Shown piece after piece: positions 1 through 8,998 of a stretch of 64,000 nucleotides of DNA. Within the stretch, counting starts at the first letter, position 1. Each line of letters starts with the position of its first letter. The stretch is from Bin55 sp965116055 (GTDB lineage Bacteria; Pseudomonadota; Gammaproteobacteria; Pseudomonadales; Azotimanducaceae): assembly GCA_965116055.1 (NCBI GenBank), contig OZ220466.1:2108001-2172000 (forward strand), read 5' to 3'. The notes under the pieces were generated by a model, which was not told the DNA's origin, made no database searches, and worked only from the letters and a program-made list of their open reading frames with translations. The position numbers were made by a program, and so were the translations under genes.

Positions 1-2
1 TT

Positions 3-563
3 TTTGAAATCGCATTGATGGGAACCGGCGTACCGCCGGAGGATGTGTATGAACTTCTTGATACCGAAGAGGGATTAACGCGGGCGTTAAACGCACTCGA
101 ACGAATTAAAGATCAAATCGTATGGTGGGAGGCAGGCGCCCAACCGCCTCAAATGCTCGCCGACCGTGAGGTCAGTATGACCATCGCATGGAACGGCAGA
201 ATCTTTAATGCGCAAATGCTTGAAAACCAACCGTTCAAAATCATCTGGGATGGACGCATAGTCGATTCTGGCGGTATGGTCATCGTCGCCGAAGCACCGA
301 ATCTCGCTAACGCTAGAAAGTTCGTTGAGTTTGCCGCACGAGCCGAGTCGCAAGCTGGCATTGCCTCGCATATCGCTTACGCGCCGGTTCGAAAGTCCGG
401 CTTTGCGCTCGTCGCCAATCACGCCATTACTGGAAAGCCCATGAAGCCGCACCTACCTACAAACCCGAATCTCGGCGGCAAGCAATTAACGCTTGACACC
501 GAATTCTGGATTGACCGGCGCGACGAATACATGGAGCGATTGACCGCCTGGCTTAATCAGTAG
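3..563 (+). CDS. ABC transporter substrate-binding protein, polyamine type (C-terminal part)
   Basis: The reading frame is open to the left edge of the window, so this is the C-terminal part (about 187 residues) of a longer protein. The remaining part resembles PotD/PotF-type periplasmic binding proteins: a helix region ending in VVWWEAGAQ-like sequence (here IVWWEAGAQPPQML), a stretch MTIAWNGRIF, then VIVAEAPNLANARKFVEFAA, which matches the helices that close the second lobe. It would bind a small cationic or amino-acid-like ligand in the periplasm and deliver it to the two permeases that follow 18 bp downstream. Polyamine specificity is inferred only from family resemblance. No ATPase gene is seen here; it probably lies upstream of the window. 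Confidence 0.8.
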   Translation, partial: FEIALMGTGVPPEDVYELLDTEEGLTRALNALERIKDQIVWWEAGAQPPQMLADREVSMTIAWNGRIFNAQMLENQPFKIIWDGRIVDSGGMVIVAEAPNLANARKFVEFAARAESQAGIASHIAYAPVRKSGFALVANHAITGKPMKPHLPTNPNLGGKQLTLDTEFWIDRRDEYMERLTAWLNQ

Positions 564-581
564 CGACACTGATTCGCTCAT

Positions 582-1760
582 ATGGCGAAGCTAAACGCCA
601 GCTGGCTTGCACTGCCGCTGATCGGATTTGTCATCGTCACCTTGCTGGTGCCGATTTTTTCTCTCATCAGACTCAGCGTCTACGATAGTACCGTTGCAGA
701 CACCTTACCACGAACCGCGGCAGCGCTGCAGGTTTGGGAAGGTAACGAGTTACCAGATATCGAGGTCTATCAGATTCTTGGTGAAGAACTCATAGATGCT
801 CGTACATCTCGAGACATCGGCAAAGTCGCGTCCAGAATCAATCGCATCGCAAGTGGCACGCGATCCACTATTGTCAAAACGCCGCGCCGATTGGCACGTC
901 AAAGTGCACCTGACGCCCGCGCAGCATTCATTGCCATTGATAAGAAATGGGGCGAGTTGGCCATCTGGCATGCGTTAAAGCAAGCCACCGATTCGCTTTC
1001 GAGTCGTCATTTTCTGCGCGCCATTGACTATCGCCTACTTGGTGATGGCACAATCGAACGCATGCCCGAGGCGCAACGCGTCTATGTAACGCTCTTCATG
1101 CGAACGCTCGGTGTCAGCGCGTCAGTTACCTTACTTTGCTTCTTGATCGGCTATCCGATTGCGTACGCGATCGCGCATGCCCCGCCGGGTTGGGCGCGGG
1201 TCTTTCTCGTGATGGTGCTGATACCCTTCTGGACGTCGTTACTCGTAAGAACGACATCGTGGATTGTGATCCTGCAGCAACAAGGGGTTCTAAACGAATT
1301 GTTCGTGTTTCTTGGCATCGTTGCGGCAGACGATCGGCTGACGATGGTTCACAACATGACCGGCACATTGATCGCCATGACGCAAGTCTTACTCCCGTTC
1401 ATGATCTTACCGTTGTACTCAAGCATGATGAATATTCCAAAAGATCTGACTAAAGCGGCACATTCGTTAGGCGCCAATCCGTTTCAAGCCTTCATGCGTG
1501 TGTACTTTCCCAACTCTCTACCTGGGGTAGCCGCTGGGGGACTTTTAGTGTTCATTCTCTCTATCGGATACTACATAACTCCTGCGTTGGTCGGTGGTTC
1601 TAAAGGGCAACTCATATCGAACCTCATCGCTTACCATCTGCAAACTTCGTTGAACTGGAGTCTCGCCGCAGCATTGTCCTTGATTCTTCTAGGCGGCGTG
1701 CTGGTACTCTACTTCGTATACGATCGCTTGATCGGTATCGATAAGTTGAAACTCGGTTGA
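582..1760 (+). CDS. ABC transporter permease, PotB-like
   Basis: This is an inner-membrane permease of the spermidine/putrescine class, 392 residues long, with one N-terminal membrane helix (about 8-30) and then a long periplasmic stretch (about 35-165) before the remaining helices. The EAA loop that contacts the ATPase is visible near the C-terminal third (KAAHSLGANPFQAFMRVYFP). Family members are often about 280-300 residues; the extra length is the first periplasmic loop, a variant known in proteobacterial relatives. Its stop overlaps the TTG start of the next permease by four bases (TTGA), so the two are translationally coupled. Specificity is inferred from the family only. Confidence 0.85.
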   Translation: MAKLNASWLALPLIGFVIVTLLVPIFSLIRLSVYDSTVADTLPRTAAALQVWEGNELPDIEVYQILGEELIDARTSRDIGKVASRINRIASGTRSTIVKTPRRLARQSAPDARAAFIAIDKKWGELAIWHALKQATDSLSSRHFLRAIDYRLLGDGTIERMPEAQRVYVTLFMRTLGVSASVTLLCFLIGYPIAYAIAHAPPGWARVFLVMVLIPFWTSLLVRTTSWIVILQQQGVLNELFVFLGIVAADDRLTMVHNMTGTLIAMTQVLLPFMILPLYSSMMNIPKDLTKAAHSLGANPFQAFMRVYFPNSLPGVAAGGLLVFILSIGYYITPALVGGSKGQLISNLIAYHLQTSLNWSLAAALSLILLGGVLVLYFVYDRLIGIDKLKLG

Positions 1761-2593
1761 ACACCCTGCCCTGGCGGATCGTCAAAGGCGCCGTCGGCCT
1801 ATTCACGGCGTGCGGTTTCCTGTTCTTGATCGGGCCGCTCTTCGTTATCGTACCGCTTAGCTTCAACGCTGAGCCGTATTTCACATTTAGCTCTGACATG
1901 CTGATGCTTGATCCAGATGCCTATTCCCTGCGTTGGTACGAGACCCTATTCAATGATGAAGAGTGGCATCGTGCGTTATTCAATAGTTTCTACATCGGCA
2001 TTTGCGCAACGCTACTAGCGACAATGCTTGGCACACTGGCAGCTATAGGGCTCAACCACCGAGACTTCCCAGCTCGACGCACGGTCATGGCGTTGCTCAT
2101 TTCACCCATGATCACACCCATCGTGATCGTCGGCGTGGGCGTATTCTTTTTCTACTCGCATCCTACTATCGGCCTAGCGAAATCTTATCTCGGGATCATC
2201 CTGTCCCATGCCATGCTTGGCGCACCATTTGTCGTCATTACGGTCTCGGCCACGCTCGTAGGATTCAACGAAACCTTCATGCACGCCGCGGCAAGTCTCG
2301 GGGCAAACGCCTGGACACGTTTTCGACGCGTTCAGCTGCCCCTGATCGCTCCTGGCGTGATCACCGGCGGCTTGTTTGCGTTCGCGACCTCCTTCGATGA
2401 AGTCGTTGTCGTACTGTTCATGGGGGGGCTGGAACAGCGAACGCTCCCGCGACAGATGTGGAGTGGCATACGCGAAGAAATCAACCCGACGATCCTCGCC
2501 GTCGCCACATTGTTGATCGTGTTTGCGGTGCTTGTCCTATTCACGGTAGAGTGGTTACGAGCACGAACTGCCAGGCAACTCCAACTCGCCTAA
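1757..2593 (+). CDS. ABC transporter permease, PotC-like
   Basis: This is the second inner-membrane permease of the polyamine-type importer (278 residues, about six membrane helices). The EAA motif region reads HAAASLGANAWTRFRRVQLP. The start is TTG inside the stop of the upstream permease; no other start fits the conserved N-terminal helix (LFTACGFLFLIGPLFVIVPL). The length is typical. It ends the transporter operon; about 200 bp without a recognised gene follow. Confidence 0.85.
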   Translation: MNTLPWRIVKGAVGLFTACGFLFLIGPLFVIVPLSFNAEPYFTFSSDMLMLDPDAYSLRWYETLFNDEEWHRALFNSFYIGICATLLATMLGTLAAIGLNHRDFPARRTVMALLISPMITPIVIVGVGVFFFYSHPTIGLAKSYLGIILSHAMLGAPFVVITVSATLVGFNETFMHAAASLGANAWTRFRRVQLPLIAPGVITGGLFAFATSFDEVVVVLFMGGLEQRTLPRQMWSGIREEINPTILAVATLLIVFAVLVLFTVEWLRARTARQLQLA

Positions 2594-2797
2594 ATCCGGA
2601 CTTTAGCGCACATAAGCAATTCTTAAGCAATCATTTTTGGTGAATCAGCGCCCGCGCCAGAACTCTCAAGAAGCGAAGCAGCTCGATACTCCGAACACTG
2701 CGAGGGATCCTGCTATACCAGCTATGACGATAGTGTGAATGAGAATGCAGAAAATTTCAAAGAATAACTTCAATGTTCCGAAGAATGGAGCGATCAC

Positions 2798-3211
2798 TTG
2801 ATTGTCGTTGCCAGTGCTGTCGCAGTAACGCTATATCTCACATGGATACATCCTGCAATAGCCCCCTTAGCGCCGGGACTGGGTCTTATGTTAGGGTCTG
2901 GTGTTAGTGGAGCTTGGTTATACTGCTATGTTCTTGATGGAAGATTAATAAACAGCGCAATGGAAGTAAAAACGATGTTCACACTATTTCTGGTGTCCAT
3001 TACTGGGATATACGTCATCCTATCAATCATAGGGTCAAGGCGTTACTTCAACAAATATGGCTGGACTAAGCAGCCGCCAAAGTCCTTTTTTAACTTTGGA
3101 GCTTTAATTATTCTGTCTAAATATGAGCGAATTCTTTGGTTGGCATTGGTGATGATTCTTTCAGGAGGTTACTCAGTGTATTACGTGTTTTTTTACGGTG
3201 TCAATGAGTAG
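2798..3211 (+). CDS. hypothetical small membrane protein
   Basis: I do not recognise this protein. It has 137 residues with about four hydrophobic segments (roughly 2-18, 22-45, 60-80 and 110-132). The start chosen is TTG; no ATG with a good ribosome site is seen in frame before the first helix, so the true start is uncertain. Base composition is more AT-rich than the transporter genes before it, which fits an accessory gene. It stands alone between the importer and another small membrane protein. Confidence 0.45.
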   Translation: MIVVASAVAVTLYLTWIHPAIAPLAPGLGLMLGSGVSGAWLYCYVLDGRLINSAMEVKTMFTLFLVSITGIYVILSIIGSRRYFNKYGWTKQPPKSFFNFGALIILSKYERILWLALVMILSGGYSVYYVFFYGVNE

Positions 3212-3425
3212 GGGTTGAGATCCTCACCCACCAATAAGCCAATTAGTTTAGCCTCATCTGCGACGGCCCAATGGTCATTGGTAGTCATGCAAATCGCAAG
3301 CGTGTAGCGCATCGGCCAGCACCACTGGTTAACCATTCGCAACCCATGTTGCGCCGATATTCGATACGAACCGTGAGGTCATTCAATACAATCGAATTCA
3401 TTTCCAAGTGGACTAAACGGGTGAT

Positions 3426-3788
3426 ATGAAGATATTCGGTTACTTGCTTTGCATACTCGCCACCGTCGTAGCTCTGACGATGCTGTTCGACGTGTTTTTC
3501 GAGTCGATCGCAGGTCAAGCCTGGTTCGTACTTGATATTGCAATGTGTCTAGCTCTTGCAGCACTCACCGCCATCGGCATTCGAGACTTTATAAGCAATG
3601 GCACGGGGGCAATGACACCAGATGCACTATTGAGCGTATTTGTATTTGTAGCGTTCACTGCAACATGGATCGATTATGAACAAGGCACTGAACTGCCGAA
3701 CATGCATTGGTTATGGATTGATGCCATCGTGGTCGTCGCACTACTCCGCGGCGGGACTCGGATCCTCGCGGCAAGAAACGATGGCTAA
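3426..3788 (+). CDS. hypothetical small membrane protein
   Basis: This 120-residue protein has an N-terminal signal-like helix (MKIFGYLLCILATVVALTML) and about three further hydrophobic segments (34-53, 67-83, 94-107). I do not recognise a family. The ATG start follows GGGTGAT, a weak ribosome site. It lies about 110 bp before the moxR-type ATPase on the same strand, but a functional link is not supported. Confidence 0.55.
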   Translation: MKIFGYLLCILATVVALTMLFDVFFESIAGQAWFVLDIAMCLALAALTAIGIRDFISNGTGAMTPDALLSVFVFVAFTATWIDYEQGTELPNMHWLWIDAIVVVALLRGGTRILAARNDG

Positions 3789-3902
3789 CGCCACGAACCG
3801 AAGCTGAGGCGAGCTTGGTTAGGGATGACGATGACAAGGCTCACTGCATAATTCAATCCTCACCAGGTCCGGTATCGGACTCTGAGCCGTCCGTTTCCAG
3901 AG

Positions 3903-4853
3903 GTGTGCGTGACCGACATTCAAAAATTAGCGGAGTCGGTCGATTCCCTCAAAGACAATTTCGAAGCGCATCGCTATATCTGCAGCAGCCAGATTGCGAC
4001 AGCTGTCTACTTGGCCTACCATCTGCGAAAACCAGTATTGATTGAGGGGCCGCCTGGTGTCGGTAAGACTGAACTAGCCAAGACGACTGCCGATATGTTC
4101 GCTCTACCACTGATTCGTCTGCAGTGTTATGAAGGACTGGATGAGGCAAAGGCGATTTATGAGTGGAAATACGGTAAGCAATTACTCTACACCCAAGTTC
4201 TTAAAGAGACGCTTGACGAAGTCCTGCAAGGGGCTTCTGGGTTTCGCGAGTCCGTCAATCGACTACACGAATTCGGAGACATTTTTTTCTCTGAGGAATT
4301 TATGGAACCACGACCGCTCCTGAAAGCTCTGCAGGAGGAAAACGGCTGCGTCCTGTTGATTGACGAAGTGGACAAATCGGATCATGAATTTGAGTCGCTC
4401 TTGCTTGAAATTCTGTCCGACTATCAAGTTTCGATACCGGAAATCGGCACTGTGAAAGCGAAAGCAGAACCGCCGATGGTATTTCTAACCAGCAATAACA
4501 CCCGTGAGATTTCAGATGCCCTCAAGCGCCGCTGTCTTCACCTTTACATCCCGTTCCCAGACATTGAACTAGAGCAGAAGATCATTCACGCCCGGGTTCC
4601 GGAAATACCGCCGCAACTTCGCAGTCAGTTGGTATCTTTTATTCAAGAACTGCGCGATATGGATCTAAAGAAGGTACCAGCAATCAGCGAGACCATCGAC
4701 TGGGCTCGAACGTTGCTACTTCTCCACACAGAATCCCTTGACCCCGACCTAGTGCGCGAGACACTGAACGTGATCCTTAAGTTTCAGGAAGATATCGATA
4801 ACATCGATCACGAGATTTCAACTCTCACGCAAAAGGTGGTTACGGCACACTAG
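3903..4853 (+). CDS. MoxR-family AAA+ ATPase
   Basis: This is a AAA+ ATPase of the MoxR group (316 residues). Walker A is GPPGVGKTE at 49-57, Walker B is VLLIDEVDKSD near 160, and the sensor 1 stretch FLTSNNTREISDALKRRC follows. MoxR proteins act as chaperones with VWA-domain partners, often maturing metalloenzymes or complexes. The next gene, 11 bp downstream, is exactly such a VWA partner of the CoxE type, so the two form a standard pair. The start is GTG. The client is unknown; no CO-dehydrogenase genes are visible nearby. Confidence 0.88.
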   Translation: MCVTDIQKLAESVDSLKDNFEAHRYICSSQIATAVYLAYHLRKPVLIEGPPGVGKTELAKTTADMFALPLIRLQCYEGLDEAKAIYEWKYGKQLLYTQVLKETLDEVLQGASGFRESVNRLHEFGDIFFSEEFMEPRPLLKALQEENGCVLLIDEVDKSDHEFESLLLEILSDYQVSIPEIGTVKAKAEPPMVFLTSNNTREISDALKRRCLHLYIPFPDIELEQKIIHARVPEIPPQLRSQLVSFIQELRDMDLKKVPAISETIDWARTLLLLHTESLDPDLVRETLNVILKFQEDIDNIDHEISTLTQKVVTAH

Positions 4854-4864
4854 ACGAAGCAGCG

Positions 4865-6352
4865 ATGGACAAGACGCTGACAAGCTTCATCGCCACGTTG
4901 CGTAACGCAGATGTCCGCATTTCACCTGCGGAAACGCTGGACGCACTTAACGCCATCGAACTCACGGGATATCGCGACCGCGAATTCCTCAAAAACACGC
5001 TCGCACTCGTCCTGCCAAAAACAGCTGACGAAAAAGACGCGTACGACACCACATTTGAGCAATTTTTCAGGTTTGCCGAGGTGTCAGGTAAACAGACCAT
5101 GGGCAGTGAATCCCAAGACTCGGACGAAGAGAGCGATGGCGAAGGCCAAGGTGACGGACAAGGCGGTAGTGCCGGCCAGACCCAATTAACCAATGGTAAA
5201 CGTAAGAGCCGACCCCGATTCAGCGCCGCTTCAGATGAGGACAAACAAAAAGAAGAAGAAGATTTAGGCACCGGCGACATCTCAGCGCCGGTATCCAATC
5301 TAGGCAAGCTGTTAATGCGAGACAGTCGCGTCGAGTTAAGCGTACAAATGGCCGACGCAGCAAAAGAAGTGAATCTTAAGGACATTCAAGTTTTCACGCA
5401 AAAAGGCTTGTACACTCGACGCATCATGGATGCGATGGGCTTAGCCGAACTCCTTAGCGAAATCTCGTCGCTCAAACAAAGTTTCCACCTACCCGACCGT
5501 CGGCTCGCGCAGGAATTGAAGAAACGCCAAAATTGGTTGCGTGAGCAAGTCAGAGACTACGTGGAACGACAATTCCTCCTTCATGCCGACGCTACAGGCA
5601 TGCGACTCCGCGAAGATCTCTTACGCAAGGTCAAGTTATCGAACGTCGAACATCGCAACTTCCGTCTTATCCAGGAAATTGTGTACCGCATGGCCAAGAA
5701 ACTCATTTCCATGCACTCGCAGCGTAAAAAGGTTCACAAACGTGGCACACTCAATATCACGCGAACGTTACGTCGCAACATGAACTACGACGGCCACATA
5801 TTCGATATACATTGGAAGTCGGTAAAAGTTGATCGACCAAAAGTATTTGCGATATGTGATGTGAGCGGATCCGTGGCAAATTACGCGCGCTTCATGCTCA
5901 TGTTTCTCTATGCACTTGAAGATGTCATGCCTAAAGTGCGCGCGTTCGCTTTCTCTTCAGACCTCGCAGAAGTGACAGATCTTTTCGAACATCATGCCAT
6001 TGAGGACTCGATCGCAAAGACCCTACGCGACTATGGCGGTGGTTCTACCGACTACGGGCAAGCGCTTGTCGATTTCAAGAAAAAGTGTCTTGACGATGTT
6101 GACAACCGAACGACCATCATCATTTTGGGCGACGCACGCAACAACTATGGCGACTGCAAACAGGATATCCTGCAGGAAATCTATCAGCGCAGCAAACGTG
6201 TCATTTGGCTGAACCCCGAACCGCGCAATACCTGGAATACCGGCGATGCCGAAATGCGTAAATACACGCCTTATGTACATCAAGCCGAGGAATGCAATTC
6301 GCTCCTCCATCTGGAACGCACGGTCAGCAACCTACTGAAAACCATCCAATGA
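4865..6352 (+). CDS. VWA domain protein, CoxE-like partner of MoxR
   Basis: This 495-residue protein has an N-terminal helical part (1-75), a very acidic and low-complexity linker (about 76-140, rich in E, D, G and Q), a middle domain, and a C-terminal von Willebrand A domain (about 320-490). The metal-site motif DVSGS lies in FAICDVSGSVANYARF, followed by the conserved YGGGSTDYGQAL and IILGDARNNY blocks. CoxE/MadC-type VWA proteins work with MoxR ATPases to insert cofactors or assemble enzymes. It is co-transcribed with the MoxR gene and followed after 9 bp by the peptide importer operon. Confidence 0.85.
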   Translation: MDKTLTSFIATLRNADVRISPAETLDALNAIELTGYRDREFLKNTLALVLPKTADEKDAYDTTFEQFFRFAEVSGKQTMGSESQDSDEESDGEGQGDGQGGSAGQTQLTNGKRKSRPRFSAASDEDKQKEEEDLGTGDISAPVSNLGKLLMRDSRVELSVQMADAAKEVNLKDIQVFTQKGLYTRRIMDAMGLAELLSEISSLKQSFHLPDRRLAQELKKRQNWLREQVRDYVERQFLLHADATGMRLREDLLRKVKLSNVEHRNFRLIQEIVYRMAKKLISMHSQRKKVHKRGTLNITRTLRRNMNYDGHIFDIHWKSVKVDRPKVFAICDVSGSVANYARFMLMFLYALEDVMPKVRAFAFSSDLAEVTDLFEHHAIEDSIAKTLRDYGGGSTDYGQALVDFKKKCLDDVDNRTTIIILGDARNNYGDCKQDILQEIYQRSKRVIWLNPEPRNTWNTGDAEMRKYTPYVHQAEECNSLLHLERTVSNLLKTIQ

Positions 6353-6361
6353 AGATCGCTT

Positions 6362-8062
6362 ATGGCTGAGAGTACCAATGAATCCGTTTCGAATGTGATT
6401 CCTGGATCTGGCCGCCAGCTACTACTTTACGGCGTATACGCTGTGCTGGGCATGATCGCTTTATTATTTTCACTCGGACAACTCAATCAGTGCACGGGTA
6501 CTCGAAGCTCGTCCGTCGGCGCCATTGACGCTGCGACCGGCACGATCACGCTCAATCTCTCCCAGGAACCTCCCCAGCTCGATTCGACCAAAGCCACCGA
6601 TCAAGTCTCAGGCATGGTACTGGGGCATGTGATGGAAGGCCTACTCCGGTACGATTCAAACAACAATCTCGTCGCCGGCGTCGCAAAATCGTGGTCATTA
6701 ACAGAAACCGAGGCAAGGTTCGAACTTAAACAAGATCTGAAATGGAGCAACGGGGCGCCCATCACCGCACACGATTTCGTGTTCGCATGGCGTAAGGCGG
6801 TTGATCCTCTTACGGCTTCCCAGTATGCGTTTATCCTCTTTTTCATCGAAAACGCCCGTGAGATCACCCGCGGCGAAAAACCAGTCGAGTCGCTAGGCGT
6901 TACTGCGCTTGACGACAGCACACTGCACGTTCGTTTTATTGAGCCTACGCCGTTCTTTCTTTCGCTTACCGCATTCCCTACGTATTTTCCCATTCATCAA
7001 GCGTTCTACGAGTCTCGCGACGGCCGCTACGGCGCCAATGCGGAAGATCTGCTATACAACGGACCGTTCACCATTGACCAATGGCTACATAACGCCAATG
7101 TGCGTCTTACGAAGAACGAAAACTATTGGAATCGAGACGCAGTCCACCTTAACACCATTGATTTCGCGTACATCCTCAGCGACGCTAACGCGATCATCAA
7201 TCTCTTCGAAAGCGGCGAAATTGCCCAAGCCGGCTTGAATGCCGAACTTGTGGACCGGGCCCTACGAAATCGTTGGGACATTCGCCAACACGTCGACGGT
7301 TCGGTGTTCTTCATTGAAATCAATCACCGCGAGGACCGACTGACACGTAACTACAACCTACGTAAGGCTTTACAGTATGTCAACGATCCGGGCGAGCTCG
7401 TCAATAAAGTCATCAAGCTTCCTGGCAATCTACCTGGCGAGTCAATTTTTCCCGTTTGGCTACAGGGCGTGAACGGAAAATTTCGAGAGGAATTTCCACC
7501 GAAACCACTCCAGACGAATCATGCTAAAGCACGCCAACATTACGCCCAAGCGTTAGAAGAGCTGGGCGTAGACAACATCACGTTGGTCATGCTTAGCGGC
7601 GACAACCCCGCTGCGAACAAACAAAGCGAGTATTACCAGAGTAAATACGCAAAAATCCTTGGCCTCGAGCTGAAATTAGATCGCCAGATCTTTAAGCAGC
7701 GCTTACAAAAAATGACGGACGGAGATTTCGATCTAGTGTTAGCGGGCTGGGGACCTGATTACGCCGACGCGCTGACGTTCGGCGACTTATTTACGTCCTG
7801 GAACGAGAACAATCGCGGTCGTTACAACAATCCTGAAGTCGACCGGCAAGTGGACATTGCTAAAACATCAAGTGACCCGCGTATACGTATGAACGCGTTC
7901 GCACGTGTACAAGAGCTGCTCAACGAAGATGTAGCCATACTCAACAACTATGAACGCGGCAGCCTGTACGTGACTCATCCTCAGTTAAAGAACGTTACCC
8001 GACGAAGTGTGGGGCCGGATCCCGATTTCGCTTTTGCACGGATCATGGACGGCGAGTCGTAA
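6362..8062 (+). CDS. peptide ABC transporter substrate-binding protein (OppA-like)
   Basis: This is a family 5 solute-binding protein of 566 residues that would capture oligopeptides or similar ligands on the outer face of the inner membrane. After an N-terminal membrane helix (about 21-43) the mature part begins with the classic LNLSQEPPQLDSTKATD strand, then VMEGLLRYDSNNNLVAGVAKSW and LKWSNGAPITAHDFVFAWRK. The residues at the end of the helix (LNQC) are not a good lipobox, so the protein may be held by an uncleaved helix rather than a lipid. It starts 9 bp after the CoxE-like gene and heads a five-gene importer operon. Confidence 0.9.
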   Translation: MAESTNESVSNVIPGSGRQLLLYGVYAVLGMIALLFSLGQLNQCTGTRSSSVGAIDAATGTITLNLSQEPPQLDSTKATDQVSGMVLGHVMEGLLRYDSNNNLVAGVAKSWSLTETEARFELKQDLKWSNGAPITAHDFVFAWRKAVDPLTASQYAFILFFIENAREITRGEKPVESLGVTALDDSTLHVRFIEPTPFFLSLTAFPTYFPIHQAFYESRDGRYGANAEDLLYNGPFTIDQWLHNANVRLTKNENYWNRDAVHLNTIDFAYILSDANAIINLFESGEIAQAGLNAELVDRALRNRWDIRQHVDGSVFFIEINHREDRLTRNYNLRKALQYVNDPGELVNKVIKLPGNLPGESIFPVWLQGVNGKFREEFPPKPLQTNHAKARQHYAQALEELGVDNITLVMLSGDNPAANKQSEYYQSKYAKILGLELKLDRQIFKQRLQKMTDGDFDLVLAGWGPDYADALTFGDLFTSWNENNRGRYNNPEVDRQVDIAKTSSDPRIRMNAFARVQELLNEDVAILNNYERGSLYVTHPQLKNVTRRSVGPDPDFAFARIMDGES

Positions 8063-8065
8063 GCC

Positions 8066-8998
8066 GTGGTCTGGTATACCTTCAAGCGGCTGATACAGGG
8101 CGTGATCACGGTGTGGTTTATTGCCACGGCGACCTTCTGGGCTATGCATGAAGTACCTGGCGATCCCTTTATCGGCGAAAAAGCCGTGTCGCCGGAAGTG
8201 GAAAAAAACCTGAAGGCCCGATGGGGACTCGACAAACCGCCATTGGAACAATATTGGATTTTCCTGCGAAATATGGTACAAGGCGACTTCGGCATATCGT
8301 TTACCCAAGAAAGTCGCAGCGTCAATGAAATCATCTACGAACGTTTCCCCGTGTCCGCGATTCTGGGGATCCTCGCGATCGTATTCGCTGGGCTGGGCGG
8401 CATCCTTTACGGCGCATTGACCGCACTGTATCGCAATCAATGGCCGGATGTGCTCATTATACTGTTGGTGATCATCGGTATTTCGGTACCGAGTTTCGTG
8501 TTCGCCTCTGTAGGTCAGCTCTTACTAGTCATATCCAATCAAATCCTCGGTTTTACCCTACTGCCAGTCGCTGGTTGGGGCGACATCGCCCACATGCTTG
8601 TGCCGGCTCTGGTACTTGGGCTCGGTACGATGGCGTTTCTTACGCGCTTGATGCGTTCGTCCATGCTCGAAATCGTCAGCGCTGACTTCATTCGTACCGC
8701 GCGTTCGAAAGGCGTGCCGGCCGCACAGGTCTTTTCGCGTCATCAATTGCGTAACGCGGTATTGCCCGTGATCACCGTACTCGGACCATCAGTCGCGTCC
8801 ATCACCACGGGCGGTTTCGTTGTCGAGAATATTTTTGGAATACCAGGACTCGGCCAATCGTTCGTACTCGCCGTACAACAAAGCGACTATGGTGTCATCA
8901 TGGGCACAACGGTGTTTTACGGCGCTTTTCTCGTGTTGATGGTCATCATTGTTGATTTGCTATATGCATGGATTGATCCAAGGGTTCGACTGGAATGA
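8066..8998 (+). CDS. oppB: peptide ABC transporter permease (OppB/DppB type)
   Basis: This is an inner-membrane permease of 310 residues with about six helices. The family stretch MRSSMLEIVSADFIRTARSK and the EAA loop RHQLRNAVLPVITVLG are clear, as is FVVENIFGIPGLGQ near the end. It starts with GTG three bases after the binding-protein stop and overlaps the next permease by four bases. It forms the translocation pore with the OppC-type permease. Confidence 0.92.
   Translation: MVWYTFKRLIQGVITVWFIATATFWAMHEVPGDPFIGEKAVSPEVEKNLKARWGLDKPPLEQYWIFLRNMVQGDFGISFTQESRSVNEIIYERFPVSAILGILAIVFAGLGGILYGALTALYRNQWPDVLIILLVIIGISVPSFVFASVGQLLLVISNQILGFTLLPVAGWGDIAHMLVPALVLGLGTMAFLTRLMRSSMLEIVSADFIRTARSKGVPAAQVFSRHQLRNAVLPVITVLGPSVASITTGGFVVENIFGIPGLGQSFVLAVQQSDYGVIMGTTVFYGAFLVLMVIIVDLLYAWIDPRVRLE

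Noticed and set aside
3903..6352. CO dehydrogenase maturation locus (coxD/coxE)
   Set aside because: The MoxR and VWA proteins fit that pair, but no coxMSL or molybdopterin genes are nearby, so the specific CO-dehydrogenase role is not supported.
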